29,422 nt of DNA, taken from Isohypsibius dastychi. Its lineage: Eukaryota > Tardigrada > Eutardigrada > Parachela > Isohypsibiidae. The stretch spans positions 1 to 29,422 of the forward strand of contig JAQIWT010000187.1 of the NCBI GenBank assembly GCA_034696485.1. Reading direction: 5' to 3'. Below, one piece after another: positions 10,501-21,600 of this stretch; the stretch's first letter is position 1; each line of letters opens with the position of its first letter. Under the pieces are notes generated by a model, which was not told the DNA's origin, searched no databases, and was given only the letters and a program-made list of their open reading frames with translations. The translations under genes were made by a program, and so were the position numbers.

Positions 10501-12038
10501 CATCAACAGAAGTAACCGAACTCCCTGGACCGCCTTGTCCCATAACTGGCTTCGGAAGAACACGACCATCGAGCTGCTCAAGATTTTTGGCCACTCGAAT
10601 TCGGAACTCGTTCACGACATCACTTGCTTCGTAGTTCATACCACCACGGATCGCTCGCACTCTGTCAAGCCGCTCATTCGCTAAAATTACATATTCGTCA
10701 ACGAGATTACTAACAATCAAGTAAAGCAAAATATACCAGGTCTCGAACAAAGTTTGACCATCGCAGCGGTTTGGGCTTCATTGAGTTTCCGCTGAACTTT
10801 CTGCTCAAGAATCCTGCACAATTCCATCGGCAACCAAGTGCGTCGCTGGCCAACCTGGAACAATCAACATTCTCTCAACTTCAAAAAGGCGATATAAATT
10901 TTGAGCTATACCTCAAGACATGGCAATCGTGGGTATTGTAAGGGTCTATGATGATGAGTTGCAAAATAGTTCTCCACAGAAATCATAGCGCCCTCGTGCT
11001 GGAACATTGAATGACTTGCCGGAAGCGGAGACAACTTCGCAACTCTGTATCGGCGAACAACATCACCGACTCGAAATTCCACTCTAACCCCTTTCATTTC
11101 TCTTTCAAACTGCAAGCGTCGCTGCTCGTTGAAGTTGCCGAAGTTTCTTCCACCTTCCAACTCCTCCAAAAAAACCAGAACTGGCTGCGCTTTATAAAAC
11201 GCAGAGTTGGCCACATCCAGGTTCAGGGTGATCTTCCACTGATTGGGTCTGGCGCTCTGCAATCACAGAAGAAGAAGTGAATAAACTATACTTGAAGAAT
11301 GGCAAAATGCAAACGTACCGAGAAAAACCCAGACCAACACTCTGTACCAGGACCAAGCGGTCTAGGATTATGTCTCCAGTAAAACGACCTTCCAACAGCA
11401 ATTCTATTCTGCACAGCCATGGCAGCCTCTCGGAAGACAGTGTTAATACACTGGATAACAACAGCTGGATGAATATCATGTCCGGCTTCTCCCGCCACAG
11501 CACGAGCCAACCAAGCCCAATCGATCGCCAATGGAACACATGGCTGGATTGTGACGATAGCTCTTCGTTCCCCACCATCAGCATCGGCAGGAACCGTGAT
11601 CTCCGCGATGCTATTTCCTCCGGGAGGAATGTTCAACTTCTTCATAGTGTACATGTTCCTCTCTCCATCAAAAGCTGGGACAACCTGGTACAGCAGCCCT
11701 ACTGGGTTCCCCTGGCTGATCTCCACGAACAACCTCCAAATTTTTCGCTTTAAATCTTTATTAATTCTTCCAGCCTCCTGATGTTCGTTATTGCCAGCAT
11801 CTCCTTGATTTTCTTTCCCTTTCTTGTGACCAGCTCCCTTCTCATGTGGTCTGGGCACCAGCTTGATGTCGACATCGTAATGATAGAAGCAGCCTGCCGA
11901 ATTCCACAGGTAAGAATTTATGATTCTACCGCGAATGACAAACTCACCTTTTTCTGGAACCACGATCTTATAGTGGTTGGCCAGTAGTTTGATTGATCTT
12001 CCAAGCGTCCCGAATCCGGGACGTTGTTTCGGTTCCAT
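7543..12038 (-). CDS. AGO: Argonaute (Ago clade), slicer-competent small-RNA effector
   Basis: Fourteen exons: 12038-11948, 11893-11319, 11256-10912, 10854-10737, 10680-10486, 10413-9872, 9817-9775, 9717-9517, 9452-9427, 9367-9294, 9238-9150, 9087-9014, 7909-7707, 7645-7543; 892 residues (human AGO2 is 859). The ATG at 12038 follows an in-frame TGA (12059-12057). Order: N domain ([13 protein letters not shown]), PAZ about 225-345, MID, PIWI, ending MYFA as in AGO proteins. MID keeps the 5'-phosphate contacts ([19 protein letters not shown]). The PIWI tetrad is complete: D630 (GLDVTHP), E671 (HRREI), D703 (FYRDG), H841 (YYAHHVAF), with spacing nearly that of AGO2 D597/E637/D669/H807, so target cleavage is expected. 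Overall it is divergent, with a longer MID-PIWI linker, so miRNA versus siRNA use is not decided. Exon 9 is only 26 nt. Intron 12 carries the TTAA element. Confidence 0.95.
7960..9006. mobile_element. TTAA-flanked non-autonomous DNA transposon (piggyBac-like) in Argonaute intron 12
   Basis: TTAA lies at both ends (7960-7963, 9003-9006). Inside are inverted repeats: 8025 inward and 8967 outward share 37 of 40 positions, starting TTAACTCTTCGATTACC and ending in a GGGGTCC...GACCCC inner palindrome. The left copy has an extra 26 nt (7970-7995) after TTAACTCTTC. TTAA target duplication is typical of piggyBac elements, though these usually start with CCC after TTAA. The interior has no transposase; its largest frame (8606-8941, 111 codons) is AT-rich and unrecognised. 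Intron 12 is 1,104 nt; removing 7960-9002 leaves 61 nt, the normal intron size here, which supports insertion into an existing intron. Confidence 0.7.
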
Positions 12039-12653
12039 TAGTCCAGTGTTCAACTTTCACGAATCAAAGAAAAATCTGACGATCCAAAATGTTCAGCGTT
12101 GTCTTCGTCGCAGTTTAATTTCGGAGAATGAGGATTTTCCGATCTGAACTGCTGATCATGTGCGACGCGGTGATGTCATCAAGTTGGACCCCCGCATCTG
12201 CCCCCCCCCCCCCTCTTTCATGTCCGTGTTTCGTTGTCGCTTTCGGGCTTCCATGTTCGTATAAGCACCGAACAATCAACCAGCTGGTACATCTTTCCGT
12301 TTTCAATTTATTACAATTTCTCAAGGGAAGAATTAATCTTTGGAACTGGAAAAAGCCAAAACGAGTTTCTTGCAAAAAAGATCATAACAAAAACCTTGAT
12401 TACAAGGAATGGCTTGGCTTTAAATGTCTCACAACTCAGTAAAATTAATCAGAACTTAAACAAGCAAATCAGAAAAATGCATCCTCGAGCAGCTGTACAC
12501 CACGAAAAATGTTTCATCAGAAGACCCAAAAAAACAATCTCAGATAAAACAATCCGCGCACGATGACAGATGCGTTCCATTTCCATTCAATATTATGGGG
12601 GGTGTCCGGGAAACTCCGGAGAAAAAACTATTACGCGCAACTTTAAACAATCT
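12039..12653. other. Intergenic: TCF 3' UTR and Argonaute promoter
   Basis: About 615 bp between the TCF stop and the Argonaute start, both on the minus strand. AATAAA on the minus strand (12312-12307) is a likely TCF poly(A) signal, 342 nt after the stop. A run of 13 C (12201-12213) lies in the presumed Argonaute promoter or 5' UTR. No gene seen. Confidence 0.55.
12307..12312 (-). terminator. Poly(A) signal candidate for TCF
   Basis: TTTATT on the plus strand reads AATAAA on the minus strand, downstream of the TCF stop at 12654 and before the Argonaute start. Confidence 0.5.
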
Positions 12654-15600
12654 TCAACCGGTCGACGCAGCTGCTGATGCAGGAGACATTGATGAGGATG
12701 CCACTGATTCCCCGGATGGGGATAGCGCCTGCATTGATGAGGAAACACAAGAAATCGACTCGGATGACGATTTTTGTTCGGTTCTCTCATGAAGAAATTC
12801 ACTTCCGTTGGTCGCCATTAACGCACCATTTTGCATGTATCTTACACACTTCTTCTTCCGTCTAAAAAAATCGAGTTTTATATGACCTGAACTATTTAGA
12901 AAAAAAGAACTGAATTACCGGCAAGGTTTGCACCATTCGTTTTGTCGTTCAATTCCGTAAATTGCTCTGCACTTTTTGGGTTCTAAAAAGCAAAAACCGG
13001 TTATAAACTTTAATAATAATCTAAATATTCCATTTAATCACCATCAGATTTTTCCTTCTTCCTCCGCTTCTTTTTTCCGCATAACGCATAATTATCCTTC
13101 GCAGTCCAGCCCGGATAATCCCTCGCATGATTCTCTCTTTCCTGTTTGGCCATTTCATAATACTTTGACTGTTCCTGGCGATCAAGTGCATGCCACTGAA
13201 ACAAAACCAAACTTTTATTAATCTCCGAAATCGATTAAAATCTGCAAGATTCAAACCTTTTTCCCGAGTATCTGATTAATTGCTGCGCTTTCTTTCAGAG
13301 TGCATTCCGCTTGAACTTTGGCTCGCATTTCTTTCATATACAACATGAAAGCATTCAACGGCTTCTTGACGTGGTTTTTATCCTTCTTCGGTCGTCCATA
13401 ACGATTCTCGGATGGGTCTCGAGTGCTTGATGTCGACGACTCGGAAGAATCGCCATGTGAAACCCGAGACGAGCTGACCTCGCCGTGCATTTGAACCGAA
13501 AATCTAACCAATCAAAAACATTCTCAGTCAACCATTATCAAACAAAAACCAACACACAATAAAAACACACCTTCCAGTATGATCCGGGGACTGAGGAACT
13601 CCAAAAGGATGATGATGATATGGATGCGGCATCATGGGTGAACCGCCCATTCGTCCCATGAAAGGATGGAATGGGGATCCTGCCATCGTAGGTGGCGCAA
13701 AGGGCGAGTTTGAGTGGCGGAAGCCTTGATTCCACATCCTATCAAAAAAACATGTAAAAATGAAAACAAATACAAGGAATAAACTCACGACCAAGAACTG
13801 AGATCAGGTGAATATAATCCGGTGTGTGGAGAAAGAAGTGGATGAAATGGAGAGCAGTTTCTGGATAATCCCATATGAGCCGGTGGAGGAGTCCCGGCGG
13901 CAGTCAGAAATGGCGATGGAACGGGCGAGCTCATGGGTGAAGGAATCATCTTAGACCCCTGCACAAAAATAATCATCATGAAAGGTCACCAAAAGATCAG
14001 CTTGTAACAACAACTAATCAAAGTCTTTCGAACCGTTTCCGGTATTGAACAAACAACAAGCGATTAAATACGCGAAAATCTCAAAGTGAAATCACGAGTG
14101 ATTTATGGCGGAATGAAAGCATAATAGTATCTCTGTTTTATCTTCCAAACCAGGTCGAACCTGACTTTACCGATTATGCTTTACAACACCGAAGCTTCAC
14201 ACTTTTCAAAAGGGTCAACAATCGCCCTCCAGAAGGGCATCACGAGCAAATTCCCATCAACATCTCTTTTTCCATCGCGGTTGGACACCACGTTGGAAAA
14301 AGTGACGGACATTTCAGAATATTGGGAGATAATAAAAATTCATCTATCATGTCATCTCCAGCTATTCTGTTGATCCATGTTCTGCAGTCCATGAGGCAAA
14401 GACTGCACCATTATCGGACCTTAATTGTTTGTGGTTGTAAAGTATGACAAGCCAGAGAGTTGCTTGACATTTCCACCTGTCAAAAAGTGCCTTCCCCGCA
14501 CAACCGGATGATGACCCAAAAGAAGCCTGTGAGACCTGTCACCATCTCCTATTAACAAATAAGTAACCTCACGCAGTGGTGGCTAAAATTGTCTGTCATA
14601 TTTACTTGATTCTCAAATGTATCACATCAACAGTGGTAGACCACGTCAAGACAAATTTCTTCAAAAATAATCGCAACTGAAATTTCAGAAAAGAATGTCT
14701 TGGTTTGTGACGTAAAATGCTTCGTTTACATAATTTAATTGCATCTATCAATATTTCAGTGAGTTTAAGCTATTAGGTGAACCTCAACTAAAATGGTGGC
14801 AAGAGATGCAAATCCCTTGTCAAAGGGATTACTTCCCCCGAGAATATGGCGATCACGAATCAAACACTCAGCCCTCTTTCGCATCAATGGCGACAGGAGC
14901 AATGTGAAACGACACAATCCAGGACATTTCCGCCCGAGATAGGGAATAAGAGCCGGGGAGGGCGCATCGATCCAACCACTAACAAATAATCACACACCAA
15001 GTCCCGAAAATTGTCCCCTCAAATTTCGAGCCGAGAAGGAGGCAAGTACCCTTATGCGAGTCACGCAAATACAAATTAGCCGGCTAAAACGGGCCTTGGA
15101 ATAACATCCGTGACCCCGGCTAATTAAATTGTTCTGGATAAATAGGACCACCAACAAAAAGCCTCCAATATCATTCACAATTATTAAATAGGAATATCCG
15201 CAGCTCAACTCCTATAGTACTTACATGCGTGCAATAAGGGTCATGCAAATGATAGGGATTTCGCATCATGCCGCTAAAGGAGCCATATGGATTTCCCGAG
15301 AATGTCGTCGGTTGCACAGGAATAGGTTTCTGAATGAGAGGCAACGGATAACCAAAAGGTGCCATGGAAAAACGCAAAAAGGACATTTAACAACATGCGA
15401 CACAACATGAATCCCAGCACCGACACAAAAGGTCACATAAAATCTCATCCGGCGGAAGTCAGAGAGTGAGAGAAATTTCGGGAAAAGTGCAAGTGAGGGT
15501 GAAATAAGAAACGGGAGAGCAGCTTCGATCGGGGTTGCCCGATCCAATTTACACTTTGAGTTTCGCAACTACATAAAGACTATCCCGATAATTCGCAACG

Positions 15601-18600
15601 TCTTTTAAAGTGTTTTCAATAGTCAGCGATAAGTGCAGCGACTGTTTGTCAGATAGAAGCAGCCACAAAAGAAAAAGGACAAGATAAAACGTTGCTTCTG
15701 ACAAGCAATCATTCTTCCACTTCCGACCCGCACAGAACATGATCAAACCCCAAAGAGCGACCCCATTTCCGGTCCGCTTCCGGAGAGCTCTTGTAGCTTC
15801 GTGACATCAAAGATACACATGACACAAACTGACCGATGACTGCTTCTCGTGAGCGACCATAAATAAAAAGAGGCTAACCGAACAATCTGGTTACCTATTT
15901 TGGGAATTACTTTACAACCTCCAATCCACATCACCACACCAATTCTTAATCGGCCATTTGACACAAGTGTTGATTAGCGAGTGTCACGAATCGTTAACCT
16001 GCCCATTAATTGCACTGAAAGTTATTAATCACACGCCAAACAAGATCGCAGAACCGTCACCTTTTAAAACACTTTGCTATCAATGAGGTCATAACTGATG
16101 AATAAATTTGTCAATTTAATCGGCCAAACCTAATTGCTCGCAAAACATCACGTTCACAAGCTTCAAAATTCATCCAATATTTTTCGTCAAAGTTCCGCGG
16201 TGTCAAAAATTTTCTGCAGGTCACAGATCGGTTCGCTCACAGGAAATGACCCCTGATATTTTAGCAGCTAAAAGTCACGTATAAATTATCAAACACACCA
16301 TATCACAACACACCATATCATTCTTCTAACTTTCCTCGCACCGGTGCGCAATGCCCACTTTGCTCCCCGTGTTCCTACAATTCCCAAAGCACATTTTACG
16401 CCCGATCAACCGGTCAAGTCAAGCCTTAATCAAAACACATTCTCTCATGTTGGGAGCCCAAAGGAGAAACCCGTCGAGCGGAATGTCATCTCTACCCCGG
16501 TTATCAGCAATTCTTATCAATAATTCAACTATTTCCACCTTGCCCCACCGGCTTCCATTCTTTCCCTATTAATAACCCATCAAATAAAAGACAGATTTCT
16601 TAACGCTTCACTTGCAACTTCGTGCTCAAATCGAGAACATTGATAGCATATCGCAAATCCCGCAAGAAAACAAAACGGGAAAAAATCAAACGATCGGTAC
16701 ATATGCATTTAAATTCTGAATATCTGGCGAACATATGAACTTTAAAATCACAGAATGCAATCCATTCAAATTGTTTATTTAATTTATAAACAGATCACAA
16801 TTCACAAGGTGGGGGTTGAATATTCTTGCTTCAGCCGAATGGCCCCAAATGTGGGGTATCCCTCGAACTACATATGGCCGGTTCCGCCGCAATGGTTTCC
16901 GACCTGATTTATGGTCTTCATTGCCACTCGCATTCAACAAAGAGACCAAAATCACTCTAAAAGGCACAAAGATGGCATCTACTGATTATTCATTCCTTGA
17001 TCATAAAGATACGGTCTGCCAAGCAGTGAGAAATGAAATGGGAGCTGGGGAGAAGCAGTGAGGAGGTACGAGTAAGTACACCTTCGGGCCCATATAGATG
17101 GAGGGCCTTCTTCTGCGAAATTATCATAGAAAGCAAAAAAGATGGACGGTCGTCTTACTGCATTGTTCAAACTTGAACAGGTCCGTAATCGACATGGACA
17201 TTATCTCGTCACAACTCCCACCACCCTCCGAGATCATTCTTCAAATGGACCCTGTTCGCCTAATTCGATCCATTAATTTGCGATAGGTAAAACCGGAACA
17301 GAATATTATGAAAACCTTCCGGCAAAGACCATTTCAATTTCATACGCTGACTTCGGCCGACTACCGAAAATTGAGATCAAAATCTCAAAGAAGCGATCGA
17401 AAAACGCGATTAACCAAGAATGTCATTTACCTCTCTCATTAGACAAAATCTAACTCGCTTCTCAACAATGATAAATACAGAAATATGGGGGAGAATTCGT
17501 ATCTACCAGAACATACGTAACCGGCCGATCGCACCCAATTTTTTTCAACACGACTCAATTTATAACGGTGCAGTTTTGATGGCGAATTTCAGACAGAATA
17601 ATTTCAACTGTCCGGAACAAGCTTGTATTGAAAATCAAACAGATTCCCCCAAATTTCACGCAAGAACAAAGAAAACCGTATAATCGGCCATAAATAAATA
17701 ATTCGGACACACAGTTCCAATAATACCCCACGAATTGGTCAGCCCTGATTGCACTCGTTGCTTCAAGTATTGTACAGTAGACTGGCCGATTGGGGCATTT
17801 ATGTCAATATTATTTCAAGTTGCCCTCTTATGACAAATCATGAAGAGCGTAATCGACTTGCATGTTGGACATGAGAGCGGTTCGCCGGGGGTTGACGGAA
17901 CGCCAGCCACCGCAGAATACTTTTTCCAGTCGCATCCGACGACAAACTTGACTCGTCTTTGTCCGCCCAGTCCCAAACGAAAACTGAGCAGTAGGCTCCT
18001 ACTTATATTCATTCTCAAGTGAGAGTGCGAGAGCAAAAGGGTTAATACTAACTACAGACAATAAGTCCCGAATATTTCTCATGTTCAACCACTTATTCTT
18101 CCCTCGCATAAAGCTCCGTCCCATCTTCAACTATTCATTTCAATTTCCAGTTCCCTCGGACTAATTGGCTAATTCAAAAGGACCCCACTGAGACTGGCAA
18201 GACGAGAGTAGGCGATATGTCGTCAAAAGCTCCACTGTCCACTTTCCAGTGTCGCCAATAACTAATCCGCACCGCGACCCCTGCTTCCGTTTGCAAATTA
18301 TTCTTTTCGAGATACGCCATAAAATTCCATATCAAAATAAAAAAGATAACCAAAAAATTCAACTGGGAATTTTTCGGTATAAATTATATTCAATTGAGGG
18401 TCACCTTCCCACATAAATGCGATCACCCCGGAATGAACAATGGCAAGATCGATTACCTATGAGCCTTTTCATCATATTCCCAAAATCACAAGACACCCTC
18501 ACTCGACTAGCGCGATATCAATTTACAAAAGACAACAAATGATATTTCCTTCGCACAACTTTGCGCGTAGGACGACGTGCCCAAGAACAATGATTCCTCT

Positions 18601-21600
18601 CCTGAACCAAACTTAATAATTGGTCTTTTTACGCTTTATCTGTTTGGTATGCAACTGATAGTTAGGATGAGCGCAATGAGGCAGATCAAAGCGCCAGAAC
18701 CATAGAGAAAATAGACTACAAGGCAGGCTTATAATATAAGCCTGCCTTGTAGTCTATTTTCTCTATGCCAGAACTGCCGGTACAACAAGTGTAAAGTCGG
18801 AAAAATGTCATAATCTATAATCTCGAGCGTCAAACGTGTGTCACATTTCAACAAATCCCCGCTTTTTCATGCTGTCACATACAATCACGAACTTATGCTT
18901 TTTTACCTATAAACGCCACCAGCCACAACCGAAAATGCAAATATCACCCACCCCCACTTTGCTCCCTGATGATCGCATTAGGCGCGACCGAATACTGTTG
19001 AATATGCTCACTCAACTGCTCCATATCACATTTCGTCTTGGATGTGGGAAAAGTCAGAAAAGGAATACTGTAGCGGAGGTAAATTTGAAACACTCTGCAA
19101 AACCCACCCGGCGAAATTCGGGGTCACAACGTAAAATCACAAAGCCGGTTATCCTTTCTTGCATATATTTAGGATTGAAACTGAAAATAAATGACTGTCA
19201 ATACAGGTGCCAAGTCTCAATTCACCAATGCGAGTCCTTTCAAATACTCAGGGAAAATCTCACACAAAAGAAATCTGCATTTAGATGGAAAGTAGATCGA
19301 AAATTCTGGTATAAATGCCATTGTAATCAAAACAGAACGAAAGTTGTTGTACAGGACATTCTTGCTATTCCACAGATTCAGTTGACAAATATTCCTTTTC
19401 AAAGAAAACGATCGACAGTTTGAAATCCTATTTTAACAAAGTAGAAAAATCAAGTTTTCGATTTCTGGATGAAATCGACATGGGCAATGGGTCGTCCTTG
19501 ATAGACCAGCAATAAAACCATTTTCAAGGATAAAGAACTGGAATGCAAATCGTTCCCTGAGGGCAATAAAGTTGAGCTGTAAATTATGACTTCCAAAGAG
19601 TAAATCTCGCTGTCCTGACAGGTCTGGTCACCTTTCATCTTTAGAGGCTATCACAGGCCACGGTACAGTAAACTAATAATAGCAATTGGTAGGGTCAGTT
19701 ATCGATTACACGTAAGCCGGAGAAATATTTGGAAACAATCACCAAAACAGAAAAAGATCCATATTTCCTACGGATAAAAAAAGCGTAAATCGCATTCACA
19801 ACATAAATAAAAAAGAAGGCCGCGATTTATTCTTCTTATTCTTCTGTCATTTTTTATCAACTATTGACCAGAAACGCTTGTTCATCCAAGCAAACCCAAC
19901 AACCCAGAACGTGAAATCTCCGGTTGCACATTAATACCAAGTGTCATTTGGAGCTAGACTCATTAAACCCAAGGAAATAATTAGCACTCATCAACACAAA
20001 CGCCAGGAGAAGTGGTCAGTCAGGAGAAGAGAGTTCCTAATGAGAAAGCAGGCATTTACTCGGAAAAATGGAAGCCAGTGGCGACGCGAGAAAGCGACAC
20101 AAATCTCCTGATTCTCTTTCTCTCGTCTCGTCAAATTGTAACGAAATCCACTCAATTGATGGAGTAATCATGGAGGTAAAAAGCAAAACGGTCCAGTCTG
20201 TTTCCGGATTCTATGAGTCTCTTTGAGAACAACGCAATGTTCCTCAAAAGACAATCCGAACACCGGGCGTAAACCTCCCACTAAAACATAATTTTCTTTC
20301 AGCCCAGATAACCACCGACCAACTTGTCACCTTTGTCAAGAATAAAGAGCGACATGAGTATGTCACTTGAGGGAAAAAACACCCTCGTGAAAATGCAATA
20401 AGTGGCCCAAAAACGCGTGGGAACCCCGATTACGCATAACGAGACGCTCTAAAGTTTACAAATTTTACGGCCACTTGCGTTTTGCACACTTGCAGCGGAA
20501 CGACGGGGTGTAAACGGTTTAAATATCGGACACTCTTATTCTGCCGTATAACGCCACAGTTGGCCGGATAATCGCTAATCTTCCCCTATCGGCTTGTAAA
20601 CATTGCGATAGACAAGGCGAAGCCGTGTTTCATGATTCCATAACTCATTTCCGGTCACTCCTTTAAAATGCGTATCCTATTACAACAATTCAACTGATCG
20701 TTTTCAATACAAAATTTCATCGAAAAGTTTCTTCTTTCATCCAGAAAATAATCCAGTACTCGTACTTCGTTTGGACGATTTTGTTCGAAAAGGAGGTTAA
20801 TCAGCACGATACCACCCAACACTAAATTGGGGATAACCACAAGAGACCGTTTCTGAAAAGACTTTTTTCCTAACATCATCAGGCTATCAATTAACTACTC
20901 TCCACAGTTGTACTTGTTTGCCTGTTCTTCAGCACTTTATTCCCTCTTTGATCGACAATAGTTTCTATTAATACCGCAGCTGCGAGTTGGTCAGTTTCGT
21001 ATATCCTGGCGCCCTCGCGACACTTTGCTTCCTCAAAGACCAGATCATATCCGCAGCTTTCAAATAGTACAGCAAATTATTTTCAAAAAATCTATGATTC
21101 TAAACGAACCCCAAACAGAATCTCGTCGCGGAATAAGTAGTGGTCATCTAGCGAAAACACATTTCCGTCAAAAAATTCCAGACAGATTAATTATGTGTCC
21201 ATCTCTCATTCCATTATTGGTATTCAAAGCAGACAATTGCATTCTTGTTGGATTATTCGATACCATGCTTCCCCCTTCTCCCTGGTGTGTCCATATCGCT
21301 CAAGCATGAGAAAATCTCTTAACCATCTTCAAACCCGAGAAATAAATCTGTCAAGGATCCCCCTCATCAGTTTTTCCCCTCCGTCAAACAAAAACCTAAA
21401 CGCACACAACCGAGCACAAAACAAACACGAAACACACCTAACTTCACACCAAAACGGACACTATAACAAATCTATGCCGGGTCAACAAATAATTTCTCCA
21501 GCCGTCATGATTCAACACAGAGCCCCCTTGTTTGAAATGTTTGCTTTACGGACACAAATAACCGACGGCACAAAAATTCTACAACATTAACATGGCTTTT

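Noticed and set aside
9718-11947. Argonaute introns 1, 5 and 7 as coding insertions
   Set aside because: They are stop-free multiples of three (54, 72, 57 nt), but have good splice sites and interrupt blocks that align to AGO2 without gaps. Three of 13 is near the number expected by chance.
12039-12053. Argonaute starting upstream at 12053
   Set aside because: The codon there is TTG and a TGA stands at 12059-12057; the first ATG in frame is 12038.
12201-12213. Poly-C run as a regulatory element
   Set aside because: A 13-nt homopolymer can be chance or a sequencing length error; nothing ties it to Argonaute control.
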